Assembly (NCBI GenBank): GCA_029891385.1
Contig: CM057232.1
Span: 64,355,824-64,419,823 of the forward strand
Length of the DNA: 64,000 bases
DNA from: Erythroxylum novogranatense
Lineage: Eukaryota; Streptophyta; Magnoliopsida; Malpighiales; Erythroxylaceae
Direction of reading: 5' to 3'
Of the stretch, positions 10,811 through 22,511 are shown in pieces; the first letter of the stretch is position 1; every line of letters begins with the position of its first letter. Made by a program: the position numbers and the translations under genes. The notes beneath the pieces were generated by a model. It ran no database searches. It was not told the origin of the DNA and saw nothing but the letters and a program-made list of their open reading frames with translations.

Positions 10811-12399
10811 AAAGTTCGGTTTTGAAGTTCCGATACTTTGCTTTTAATCCGATCCCTTTTGTAATCTTTTGCTTATAATTCCTTCGTCCGACATCCGATT
10901 GATTTGATTCTCGAATTGTTGGATTCCTAAGACAATTAATTTCTTTTTCTGGAAGAATTATGATTTTAGGAGATTAAATGGAAAGAGATTGATTGAACCA
11001 AAGTAAGAGATTTGGTTATAGGTTATAAGTTGGATAATTTTCTAAACATAGTCCAGTATTTTACGATTTTCGGGAGCTGTACAACTCCGATTGAGTCGAT
11101 TCTTGAGGCCAAATAAACTTAAGATATGGGACTTCAATTATGTGAAGGGTTCGAATTTTAATTTAGTCCCTAAGGTCGTTAATTTTTGAATCAAAGTAGG
11201 GTTAATATTTAATCTCGGATTTTGTGCAGGTCCGATAGTATTTCGACCATAACTTCTTCGTTTTAGCTCCGAATTGAGCGCTGGCAGTGGTGTTGGATTC
11301 GTATGATCGAGGGGAACAATTTTATAGTAGAAATTTTATCCAAATTATGTCATTTATCTACCCAAAATTTGGAAGTAAGATATCAGATTTTTAAATACAG
11401 TGCAAGGGCAAGATGGTCTTTTCTTCCTCACTTAAGTGACATGGCAAAACACAGCCCATGGCTGTCGTATAGGGCATCTGATTCACAATAATTAGGAGCA
11501 AAAATAAGAAGGAAAATAGAAGAAAAGAGAAAAGAATCCGAAATGAAAAGAAGAGAGGAGAGAAGGAGTAGCCGTGAGAGGAGAAGAAGAAAAGAAGATG
11601 AAAGGAAGCCCGGTGCTTCGATTTTTATAGGGTTTTGGGGAATTTCACCATGATTCAAGAAGAATGGAAGGAAGAAGATGAAAGCTTCATCTCGAGCAAG
11701 AAAATTCAAATTTGAGAAGATGAAGGTAAGAGATGAACCTTGATCTTTGAGTTGTTCTTGAATCCTTGGTTTAGATCTATGGAAAATGTTATGGGTTTGT
11801 TAATTCCATGATAAATTTTGGGAGATTTCATGTCAGATTGATTTAATTTTGGTTATGAATGGGTTAGGGTTTTTCGTCTTGAATTTGGGGATTTTGGAAT
11901 TTTGGAAGTGTATTGATTTAGAAAGTTTGGAATTATGATGAGTATGGGGTTTCTATAGTTCATTTTAGTCCTTCTGTTTTTCTGTGATTTTGAAATTAGT
12001 GATTTTGGTTTAGGAACCTTTCGCTTGGATGAAGGAAAGAAGTAATGGAGGAATTGAAACTTTGGAAAAGTTTCTAGCAAGAAAATGAGGTGGGTATACG
12101 TTTGGAATTATAAACTTTATGTGTGTTCTTTGGAATTCAAGAAAGTGAAAGGGATTTTTTTAAAGTCATTGCTTTGAATATTTTGATGAAATTGAACAAT
12201 TGATTGTTCAATGTAGAAGAGAAATGTTTGAAAATGGATAGTTTATATTTTTAGAATACAAATTTTCTGATTTCCGAAGGAAAGTATCGACTTTTTATTT
12301 ATTTTCAAATGGGTTTGGAAATTGGTACAAGTCATGAATGATTGATAAGTTAGGAAATGTTGTATTCTTAGATCTTGAAAATTGAGAAATTCTTTGGGT

Positions 12400-12900
12400 T
12401 TGAATTTACTCCTTTTGAAAGAAATTATGGTTTCCGAATTTGTTTGAAAGTGTTTATACAATATTGGTTATGGAAAAGTTTGAAAAAAAATGAGGACTTT
12501 TCAAATATTGTTAGAATGTCTTTTATAGAAAATGTTTGAACAACTTAGGATTTCTGAATTCTTTCGGCATTGGTTACAAAATAGTGTTTATAAAAGTATT
12601 TGAAAAGTTTACGATTTCTCGAACTTGTTTTAAAAAAAAAATGTTTGACAAAGTTCTGTTTGAAATTGTTGGAAAATAAAGGTTACTTAAATGTTGAAAA
12701 GAACGATTTCCGAAAAGCGTTTGGAATTGTGTAGAAATGTTGAGAGTTTTTGATTCCAAAAAAATGTTTTTGAAATTGTTTAGAAAATATGATTTAAGTA
12801 TATAAGTGTTTGACAATTATGATTTTCGAAAGCTTTTGAAAGTGTTATAAAAATACCATTTGAAATTATGATAAACATATCGTTTATAAAAGTGCTTGAT
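12400..12900 (+). repeat. Degenerate ~60-bp repeats ('GTTTGAAA..GATTTCCGAA') in the G1 LTR
   Basis: Variants of 'ATGATTTCCGAA', 'GTTTGAAAnTGTTT' and 'ATAAAAGT' alternate at roughly 60-70 bp. The corresponding 3' LTR zone is 18500-19020. No product is visible. Confidence 0.5.
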
Positions 12901-14406
12901 AATTATGATTTCGATATATTGGGATTGATTGATAAAATACATTGCGATTTCGATTGTTTTTTGAATTAAAATCTTGATTTTGAATGAACAATGATTTTTA
13001 CGGTTATTAGTCATCATGTTTTGAATTTTATAAGGAATGGCTACCATGAGTGAAATCAATGTTATGAATGATTTGATGAGATTTGATGCGATTTTCGAGT
13101 TAAAATTGTTTTAATGATTTGATAAAGTATCAAAGGTGTGGCATACTTTATTACTGAATTGTGTGAATTGATTAAGGTTTTGATTGTCATGAGCTGGTGA
13201 TGGATTGTGATTATATTTTGTTTGTCCGATGACAAATATATGGAGAATTGTAATATGCATGTATGTGATACGTGAGTTATGTGAAGTTTGAAAATCAAGC
13301 TTTTGAAATGTGCCTTCGGGCAATTTGATTTTTGATGTATGATATGTGTTATGTGGGTTTGGGTTAGGTCCCTTAAGTTGAGTCGATTACTTGGTCTCGT
13401 GTTAAAAGCCTTCTCCTACGCTCATGAGTGGCTTAGAGCTCAATTTCGACTCCTCTGTTTACTACTATACAGAACCGCTATGCGGGAACGTGTAGTTCGT
13501 TATGTTAGGACCTACTCAAACCATTAAATGTGTTATCTGTTTTGTGTTGGATGCCATGTATAACCCAAGAACACACGCCGCAGTATAACCTGCAAACACC
13601 TACGGGTGGGGTGTGGGGTCCAACATCAAACCATTATGTTATGTTATATGTTTTTTTTGAATTTTGTTTATGTACGTGACACTTCTTTTATGTGATGCAT
13701 TCATATTTAAAATTGTGCATGATTTGTGAAAGGTTTGAGAATTTGAGAAATGAGAGTGATTTGTCAATCATGAAATTTCGGAAACTGTTTATGAATGTTT
13801 CGAAATAAATGAAGATGTTGAAAATAATCTTAGAAAATGTTGATGAAGGTTTATGAATGTTTTGGAAAGTTTGAAAATGAGTTTTTGAATTAAATTTCCG
13901 AATGGGAAAGGTTTGAAAAGTTTGAAAAGACAATTTTCGCTTATGTTTCATTTATAAATATGTTACCCATTGAGCTGTCAAGCTCACCCCCCTTTCATCC
14001 CCATCTCTAGGTTTCGAGCAGGAGATCGGATGAATGCGGTCAAGACGTCAGTTCGACATTATATGTTTTTGTAATTTGTATATGGCTTGGAATGCCACTT
14101 ATGCGTATGAAGTATTTAGTTCTTGATGTATTCGAATTTATGTATGATTATGGATATGGGATTATGTAAGTAGATCATGGTAGTTTATATGAATATGAGT
14201 GGTTTGAATCGAATTATGAATTGGTATTTTGATTTTGAGATATGTGTAAATAAGGTTATTTATGATGATGGAATTGGATTGAGAATTATTGAAGTGTTAG
14301 GTAGATGTGTGTTCTGCTGACGTTAGGATGTCGGACGGGAGATCCGATGACTCTGTATGATTGGTTGAGATTATAGAAGTGTGTTTTTGATTTGCAGAAA
14401 TTTTTG

Positions 14407-14453
14407 GGCTGTCAAAATACAGCCGTTATGCTGCTCGATTTTCGAGAAAATCG
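14407..14453 (+). other. Paired hairpins near the G1 5' LTR end
   Basis: GGCTGT-CAAAAT-ACAGCC (14407-14424) is followed by CGATTTTC-GA-GAAAATCG (14436-14453). The second hairpin ends 403 nt before the LTR edge. The 3' LTR copy (20521-20569) has the same pair, with the second stem extended to 10 bp (CCCGATTTTC/GAAAATCGGG). Confidence 0.7.
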
Positions 14454-14860
14454 GGTTATGGCAAAGTTATAATAAGAATGAGGGTTTTAAGATGGGATTA
14501 AGATCTGCACGATTAAAAGTGAATTGAGCTTATGGAAAAAGGTTAGTGAGTTTGGAATGGTTAAATTTCCAAATGGGAAATTGTATTGTTTTGAGTTGTA
14601 GGAGATTGATTAAAGAGAAAAGGAATGATTAATAAGAATGAAAAAAATAGACCGGATTTGGAATGTCTTAGTGTTTCCAACGCGATCGATTTCTTATGCT
14701 CGTGTTTGAAACGGATGTCGATGTTGGTTTCAGTTTGACTATTTCGCTTGTCTCCGCTTTGTTATTCGTATTCCAATTCGCGACTTTCCGCACTTTGTTT
14801 CACTTTTCCGTTTCCGTTTTCCAGTTGGGATCCGATTCCCGGATCGGGTCTCAACATTTA

Positions 14861-14874
14861 TGGTATCAGAGTCC
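14861..14874 (+). other. Primer binding site of G1 (tRNA-iMet type)
   Basis: TGGTATCAGAGTCC, four bases after the LTR edge, differs from the usual TGGTATCAGAGCC by the inserted or changed T near its end. It is on the plus strand and so fixes the element's orientation. Confidence 0.85.
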
Positions 14875-15512
14875 AGTATTAGGATCGTAACTGGGCGCAG
14901 GAGATTGATAAGAGATTAAGATCGAATTACATTAATGATAGTGTGATTTGATGTGAGTGACCTATCATGACTTTAGAAATGTATTAAGGAAAATGAGATT
15001 GAAATTTTTAATGATTGGGTTGAATTGTGTATGATTATATATTTGGGAGATGAACGAATGAAAAGTTGAAAGACGAGTTTGATGATGGTATTAATTTGAC
15101 TGATGATTGATCCATTCTAGGGTTCATTAAGACCTGAACCTTTGATCCGTGTAAGTGGATTGAGAAATATTGATTTGTGGTGATTGTGCGTTAATATGAT
15201 CGTAAGAGTTCCTTGTGAAGAAGTGAAAAATATGTATGATGAAGAAAAATTAGATAAGAAGAGTGATTATTTGATTAAGGTTAAGGATTATGATTGATTT
15301 TAGGTTTGAGATTAAGACATTGTGATTAAAATTTCATGATGAATTTTGATGACCATTGATTTGTGAAAATGTGTTAAGAAATATTCTATTTGAGACAATA
15401 GTGTTCTGATATAAATGAGAAGTGAAAAATAGTGATTAAGTTAAGAATAAGAAATTGATAAGAAAGTGATTTGACTATTATGAGGAGAATGTGTTACTTG
15501 ATGACTACGTTT

Positions 15513-15532
15513 GAATTTCGAGGACGAAATTC
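15513..15532 (+). other. Pre-PPT hairpin of G1
   Basis: GAATTTCG-AGGA-CGAAATTC is a perfect 8-bp inverted repeat with a 4-nt AGGA loop, ending just before the polypurine tract. The same element occurs in G2 and G3 with paired base changes (see findings). Confidence 0.8.
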
Positions 15533-15534
15533 TT

Positions 15535-15550
15535 TTAAGAGGGGGATAAA
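15535..15550 (+). other. Polypurine tract of G1
   Basis: TTAAGAGGGGGATAAA lies directly against the 3' LTR start at 15551, the expected position for plus-strand priming in gypsy elements. Confidence 0.8.
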
Positions 15551-18500
15551 TGTTGGACCCCGATCTTTAAATGAAATTTAGAAATATTAAATGAACTTGA
15601 ATGAGTGTTTTAATGTATGTTTTGTGTATTAGATGAATTTATATTTAAAGGAAATTGATGAGAAAAAGAATTGATTCGTTTTGATGGTTTTGACATTTGA
15701 GTCATTTTGCTTAGGTTATGAAAGTTTAAGAGAATGGGTGAATGAAATGGAAGTAGAAAAGTAAAGAAAGAAAGTAAGAGAATGTGAAAAATTAAGAAAG
15801 TTGAATTTTGGAGATAGAAAGTTTGACTTGAGAGTTGACTTTTTGTTTGAGGCAAAATTTGAGAAAATTGTTTTCTGGAAACTTGTAGTTTATGTTAAGA
15901 GCTTTCTGTAGCCATAAAGTTTGATATTTTTCGATGTCGGAAGTGAGAATTATGATTAGTCAAAGTTCGCTTAGAGTTTGACTTTTTGAAGAAAAAGTTG
16001 ACTTTTTTGATTTAGGCAAAATTTGAGAAAATGATCAACATAAAAATTTTAGCCTCTGTCGAGAGCTTTTTGTGGACATAAAGTTTGCTATTTTTCGATG
16101 TCGGGATTGAGAGATATGAATTTCTGAAGATATGCTTTGTTTTGAAAATGCTATTAAGTATATATTTGTGTGTTCTATGCTTCAAGGCCACTCATCCTAC
16201 GGATTTAGTTTGAATTAGAGTAAGTGGTCTTCATGAAAGTTTTAGATGATGTTTTTATCTTTCCATTGATATAAAGTTTGCAATTTTTTTATATCGGGGC
16301 TAGGAGTTATGAGCGATTAAAAATTGGAAGTCGTATAGGAAAAACTGTTTTGGACAGAATCTTTGATTGAGATTTTGACCTCTTTTGAGACCTAATTTGA
16401 TTTTGTGTACTTCATGGAAGTTGTAGAGCTTCCTTTGATCTTTTTATTGACACCAAATTTGTCAAATTCCGAGTTCGGGATCGAGAGATATGATTTTGGA
16501 AAAGTTCTATTTTGAAGTTCCGATACTTTGTTTTTAATCCGATCCCTTTTGTAATCATTTGCTTATAATTCCTTCGTCCGACATCCGATTGATTTGATTC
16601 TCAAAGCGTTGGATTCCTAAGACAATTAATTTCTTTTTCCTGAAGAATTATGATTTTAGAAGATTAAATGGAAAGAGATTGATTGAACCAAAGTAAGAGA
16701 TTTGGTTATAGGTTATAAGTTGGATAATTTTCTGAACATAGTCCAGTATTTTGCGATTTTCGGGAGCTGTACAACTCCGATTGAGTCGATTCTTGAGTCC
16801 AAATAAACTTAAGATATGGGAATTCAATTATGTGAAGGGTTAGAATTTTAATTTAGTCCCTAAGGTCGTTAATGTTTGAATCAAAGTAGGGTTAATATTT
16901 AATCTCGGATTTTGTGCAGGTCCGATAGTATTTCGGCCATAACTTCTTCGTTTTAGCTCCGAGATGAGCGCCAGCAGTGGCGTTGGATTCGTATGATCGA
17001 GGGAAACAATTCTCTAGTAGAAAGTTTATCCAAATTATGTCATTTAGCTACCCAAAAGTTGGAAGTAAGATATCAGATTTTTAAATACAGTGCAAGGGCA
17101 AGCTGGTCTTTTCTTCCTCACTTAAGTGACATGGCAAAACACAGCCCATGGCTGTCGTATAGGGCATCTAATTCACAATAATTAGGAGCAAAAATAAGAA
17201 GGAAAATAGAAGAAAAAGAGAATAAAGAATCCAAAAATGAAAAGAAGAGAGGGAGAGAAGGAGTAGCCGTGAGAGGAGAAGAAGAAGAAGAAGATGAAAG
17301 GAAGCTTGGTGCTTCGATTTTTATGGGGTTTTTGGGGGAATTTCGACCATGATTCAAGAAGAATGGAAGGAAGAAGATGAAAGCTTCATCTTAGAGCAAG
17401 AAAATTCGAAATTTGAGAAGATGAAGGTAAGAGATGAACCTTGATCTTTGAGTTGTTCTTGAATCCTTGGTTTAGATCTATGGAAAATGTTATGGGTTTG
17501 TTAATTCCATGATAAATTTTGGGAGATTTCATGTTAGATTGATTTAATTTTGGTTATGAATGGGTTAGGGTTTTTCGTCTTGAATTTGGGGATTTTGGAA
17601 TTTTGGAAGTGTATTGATTTAGAAAGTTTGGAATTATGATGAGTATGGGGTTTCTATAGTTCATTTTAGTCCTTATGTTTTTCTGTGATTTTGAAATTAG
17701 TGATTTTGGTTTAGGAACCTTTAGCTTGGATGAAGGAAAGAAGTAATGGAGGAATTGAAACTTTGGAAAAGTTTCTAGCAAGAAAATGAGGTGGGTATAC
17801 TTTTGGAATTATAAACTTTATGTGTGTTCTTTGGAATTCAAGAAAGTGAAAGGGATTTTTTTAAAGTCATTGCTTTGAATATTTTGATGAAATTGAACAA
17901 TTGATTGTTCAATGTAGAAGAGAAATGTTTGAAAATGGATAGTTTATATTTTTAGAATACGAATTTTCTGATTTCCGAATGCTTTTGAAATTGAATAGCA
18001 AATATTGTTTATGTTTGAATGTATTTATTTTTGAATCATAAGTTTTGTAGGAGTTTTAAAAAAAATCAAGAATGAGAAATGTTTTGAAAATTTTTGTTTA
18101 TGCTTTGGGAAAAGCAAGAAGAGGATAAAAGATTTGTAAATTGATGTTTTAGAAATAATTTGATAAATGATTCCAAAGAATTGACTTAATTATGAAAATT
18201 GTTGCATTTATTAAGTTTGGAAGTTTAATTAAGAAATTTTATTACTATCTAACTAAATTAACAAAGTTGTTTAAAGTAAATGTTTTGTTTAATTGGAGAT
18301 ATTGCTAAAAGTGTTTCGGTTAAGTGAATGAAAATGTATCGATTTTTGCATTATTTGATTTTTAAGTGATTTGATAAAAATTTAAGAAGGAAAGTATCGA
18401 CTTTTTATTTATTTTCAAATGGGTTTAGAAATTGGTACAAGTCTTGAATGATTGATAAGTTAGGAAATGTTGTATTCTTTAATCTTGAAAATTGAGAAAT

Positions 18501-20974
18501 TCTTTGGGTTTGAATTTACTCCTTTTGAAAGAAATTATGGTTTCCGAATTTGTTTGAAAGTGTTTATACAATATTGGTTATGGAAAAGTTTGAAAAAAAA
18601 ATGAGGACTTTTAAAATATTGTTAGAATGTCTTTTTATAGAAAATGTTTGAACAACTTAGGATTTTCGAATTCTTTCGGCATTGGTTACAAAATAGTGTT
18701 TATAAAAGTGTTTGAAAAGTTTACGATTTCCTAACTTGTTTAAAAAAATGTTTGACAAAGTTCATTTGAAATTGTTAGAAAATAAAGGTTACTTAAATGT
18801 TGAAAAGAACGATTTCAAAAGCGTTTGGAATTGTGTAGAAATGTTGAGAGTTTTTTATTCCAAAAAAATGCTTTTGAAATTGTTTAGAAAATATGGTTTA
18901 AGTATATAAGTGTTTGACAATTATGATTTTCAAAGCTTTTGAAAGTGTTATAAAATACCGTTTGAAATTATGATAAACATATCGTTTATAAAAGTGCTTG
19001 ATAATTATGATTTCCGATATATTGGGATTGATTGATAAAATACATTGCGATTTCTGATTGTTTTTTTTGAATTAAAAATCTTGATTTCTGAATGAACAAT
19101 GATTTTTACGAAGTTATTAGTCATCATGTTTTGAATTTTATAAGGAATGGCTACCATGAGTGAAATCAATGTTATGAATGATTTGATGAGATTTGATGCG
19201 ATTTTCGAGTTAAAATTGTTTTAATGATTTGATAAAGTATCAAAGGTGTGGCATACTTTGTTACGAATTGTGTGAATTGATTGAGGTTTTGATTGTCATG
19301 AGCTGGTGATGGATTGTGATTATATTTTGTTTGTCAGATGACAAATATATGGAGAATTGTAATATGCATGTATGTGATACGTGAGTTATGTGAAGTTTGA
19401 AAATCAAGCTTTTGAAATGTGCCTTCGGGCAATTTGATTTTTGATGTATGATATGTGTTATGTGGGTTTGGGTTAGGTCCCTTAAGTTGAGTCAGTGCAC
19501 TGGTCTCGTGTTAAAAGCCTTCTCTCAGCTGCCTGCAAGTGGCTTAGGAGCTCCGAATTTTGGACTCCTCTCCGTTTACGACTGCACAGAACCGCTATGC
19601 GGAAACGTGCAGTTCGTTATGTTAGCACCTACTCAAACCATTAAATGTGTTATCTGTTTTGTGTTGGATGCCGCGGTATAACCCGCAAACACACGCCGCA
19701 GTATAACCTGCAAACACCTACGGGTGGGGTGTGGGGTCCAACATCAAACCATTATGTTATGTTATATGTTTTTTTTGAATTTTGTTTATGTACGTGACAC
19801 TTCTTTTATGTGATGCATTCATATTTAAAATTGTGCATGATTTGTGAAAAGTTTGAGAATTTGAGAAATGAGAGTGATTTGTCAATCATGAAATTTCGGA
19901 AACTGTTTATGAATGTTTTGAAATAAATGAAGATGTTGAAAATAATCTTAGAAAATGTTGATGAAGGTTTATGAATGTTTTGGAAAGTTTGAAAATGAGT
20001 TTTTGAATTAAATTTCCGAATGGGAAAGGTTTGAAAAGTTTGAAAAGACAATTTTCGCTTATGTTTCATTTATAAATATATTACCCATTGAGTTTGTCAA
20101 GCTCACCCCTTTCATCCCTATCTCCGTGTTTGACGGAGATCGGATGAATGCGGTCAAGACGTCAGTTCGACATTATATGTTTTTGTAATTTGTATATGGC
20201 TTGGAATGCCACTTATGCGTATGAAGTATTTAGTTCTTGATGTATTCGAATTTATGTATGATTATGGATATGGGATTATGTAAGTAGATCATGGTAGTTT
20301 ATATGAATATGAGTGGTTTGAATCGAATTATGAATTGGTATTTTGATTTTGAGATATGTGTAAATAAGGTTATTTATGATGATGGAATTGGATTGAGAAT
20401 TATTGAAGTGTTAGGTAGATGTGTGTTCTGCTGACGTTAGGATGCCGGACGGGAGGTCCGATGACTCTGTATGATTGGTTGAGATTATAGAAGTGTGTTT
20501 TTGATTTGCAGAAATTTTTGGGCTGTCAAAATACAGCCGTTATGCTGCCCGATTTTCGAGAAAATCGGGTTATGGAAAAGTTATAATAAGAATGAGGGTT
20601 TTAAGATGGGATTAAGATCTGCACGATTAAAAGTGAATTGAGCTTATGGAAAAAGGTTAGTGAGTTTGGAATGGTTAAATTTCCAAATGGGAAATTGTAT
20701 TGTTTTGAGTTGTAGGAGATTGATTAAAGAGAAAAGGAATGATTAATAAGAATGAAAGAAAAAATAGACCGGATTTGGAATGTATTAGTGTTTCCAACGC
20801 GATCAGTTTGCTATGCTTCGTGTTTGAAATGGATGTCGATGTTGGTTTTAGTTTGACTATTTCGCTTGTCTCCGCTTTGTTATTCGTATTCCAATTCGCG
20901 ACTTTCCGCACTTTGTTTCACTTTTCCGTTTCCGTTTTCCAGTTGGGATCCGGTTCTCGGATCGGGTCTCAACA
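15551..20974 (+). repeat. G1 3' LTR
   Basis: 5424 bp with the same ends as the 5' LTR. It keeps the 409-bp block missing from the 5' LTR. At 19670-19719 it has two 25-bp units beginning GCCGCGGTATAACC and GCCGCAGTATAACC; in the 5' LTR the first unit is degraded. Followed by TTTTT (20975-20979), the right target duplication. Confidence 0.9.
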
Positions 20975-21596
20975 TTTTTTTTCTTGAACCAGAAGAAGAA
21001 GAGTCCACCACTAGCACTGGCTTGCTATCCTTCTTGATAGCTTGCTCTACTATCTTGAGCAGATTGATCAACTCAGGGATTGTCGTGGATATTTGGTTCA
21101 TCTGATAGTTTAACACAAACTATGAATAACTATCAGACAATCCAACTAAAATTAAGGAAGCATTTAATTCTTAATCCATAACAAAACCCAAGATGGCCAA
21201 CCTCTCAATATACCCATTCGTCTTCAGTGCATACTGCAACTACAAATGTCCCCGGAGTCATCTTAGTCGTGAAGAGAAGCCTCGAGGTTTTAAACCTTTC
21301 AGACCGAGCTTACTCATCAAAAAGTTCTCTAAGATGAACACTATGGTATTAGCATCCATAGACTCATGCTGCTTCTCCAGCTCTGGTAACATAAAGGCTA
21401 GCATAATACAAGTAACCATGTCACTAACCTTGAGATGTTTACGATATGTTTTCTAAACCTCATCAGAAGCATCAACAGTAGGTGGATCAAGAAGTGGAAC
21501 GTCTAGGACATAGCCTAACTCCTCAGATCTGAGAACAATTTTGATATTTCTCAGCCAATCAAGAAAGTTAGGTCCAGTTAATTTATTAGACTCCAT
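20975..21596 (-). pseudogene. Copia B gag, N-terminal part
   Basis: The start codon at 21594-21596 opens 'MESNKLTGPNFLDWLRNIKI', a typical plant copia gag N-terminus (UBN2-like). Similarity continues to 20975 through stretches such as 'KTYRKHLKVSDMV' and 'ELINLLKIVEQAIKKDSKP', with stops (one near 21454 at 'EV*KTYRKHL') and frame breaks. The lysine-rich end at 20975 joins the lysine-rich start at 9863 in the same strand and order, so G1 landed between the gag helical domain and the zinc knuckle. Confidence 0.85.
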
Positions 21597-22511
21597 AAGT
21601 GAGCGAAAATTTACACTAGAGGAAATCTTCAATCAACCTAAATGTAAAGAGAGAAAGAATGTTAGAATCCATATTCCTTACTACGAATCCAAAAAAAATG
21701 ATGACAAAGTGTCCAAGTGAGTCAATATCCGACATTACTAAGAATGACCTTGGGTTTACCCAACAAGCTACCTTAGGTCAATCGGTAGGTATCGGTCATA
21801 TCAATTGCATCATAGATACAACTATCGTCTAGTGCTATCAACTCGTGATGTATGCACACACATTGGGTTATCAACTCTTGATGCGTGTACATCTAATGTT
21901 TGTCTATTTTGATCTTGAGTTTACTCAACAAATCAACGCTTCTAGTGAAAACTGACCCATTAATCCAAAAATCTTATTTCAATGGTTCGAACATATCTAT
22001 ATAAAGCGAGCTTGGGTTTAGCCAACAACCCTAACTCTAAAAGAATTCCGGTTCTGCTCATATTAATGGAAGGCGTTAGTTTTCATATTTTGTGTGAGGG
22101 ATTTCTTACTCTGGTCTCATTTAAGTCGTAGGATTATAGTCACAATGACTATATGGAATGATTTAGGACATTTCATCAATCACATCGAATCTATATCCAT
22201 AATCATCCATCATCCCACCTAACCAACCTGACATGCATTCTCTAATACAATTATCTCACAAGGTTTTCCTATATAGGTTGTGACGGGTTATACATCTAAA
22301 GATTTGACGTTCGATTCAACTCTTGAACCGAACTGCTTTCTAAAGTCGACATAGGCTAATTTCTCAATCTGTATGTTTTCAATTCCAATTTAAAATATCA
22401 ATATACCAAGTGTAATACCCTCTACTCTGATGTACCAATTAAACATTTTAATTATATCATGCTTGCTATATCTAGTCAGACTAGACAAGAAATACTCAAA
22501 ATAGATTAATA
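21597..22511 (-). other. Copia B leader remnant
   Basis: About 0.9 kb upstream of gag without coding similarity. Near 22424-22436 'CTCTGATGTACCA' resembles the complement of a tRNA-iMet primer site with two inserted bases, but no LTR-like TG edge follows, so this is not a firm primer site. The region stops at 22512, where the G2 core begins. Confidence 0.45.

Larger units (their letters stand above)
9864..14856 (+). repeat. G1 5' LTR
   Basis: 4993 bp, TGTTGGACCC to GGGTCTCAACA. Relative to the 3' LTR it lacks 409 bp: the sequence corresponding to about 17979-18387 is absent at 12277-12279, with a GA microhomology at the junction. Several short patches (for example 13380-13500) differ far more than the rest. 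A polypurine stretch (11490-11620) and a degenerate 60-bp repeat zone (12400-12900) occur in both LTRs. Confidence 0.9.
14857..15550 (+). other. G1 internal region (no coding capacity)
   Basis: This 694-bp AT-rich core has no recognisable gag or pol and no long reading frame. It starts with the primer site and ends with the pre-PPT hairpin and polypurine tract. All protein functions would have to come from another element. Confidence 0.85.
9864..20974 (+). mobile_element. G1: non-autonomous LTR retrotransposon with giant LTRs
   Basis: Two direct repeats of about 5 kb (9864-14856 and 15551-20974) flank a 694-bp core holding only a primer site, a pre-PPT hairpin and a polypurine tract. LTR ends are TGTTG and CAACA. 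About 94% of the 11.1 kb is LTR, and no gag or pol is present, so replication would need proteins in trans from a related Tekay-type gypsy element (inference from the primer site, the 'TTCGAGGACGAA' signature and the PPT). It fits the large retrotransposon derivative concept, except that here the LTRs rather than the core are enlarged. It is inserted in copia B gag. Confidence 0.9.
8331..22511 (-). mobile_element. Ty1/copia element B, interrupted by G1
   Basis: A minus-strand copia element whose sequence is 22511-20975 followed by 9863-8331, split by the G1 insertion. Leader, gag, zinc knuckle, protease and integrase are present in order. RT, RNase H and the 3' LTR are missing below about 8331. 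The gag reading frame can be followed across the insertion point. G2 cuts the upstream end at 22512. The primer site and LTR at 33957-34202 may be its 5' end (inference). Confidence 0.85.

Noticed and set aside
9864..20974. Assembly duplication of a 5 kb block
   Set aside because: Primer site, PPT, inverted LTR ends, TTTTT duplications and differences such as a 409-bp deletion identify true LTRs.
22424..22436. Primer binding site of copia B
   Set aside because: CTCTGATGTACCA differs by an internal two-base insertion and no LTR edge follows; a better candidate lies at 33957.
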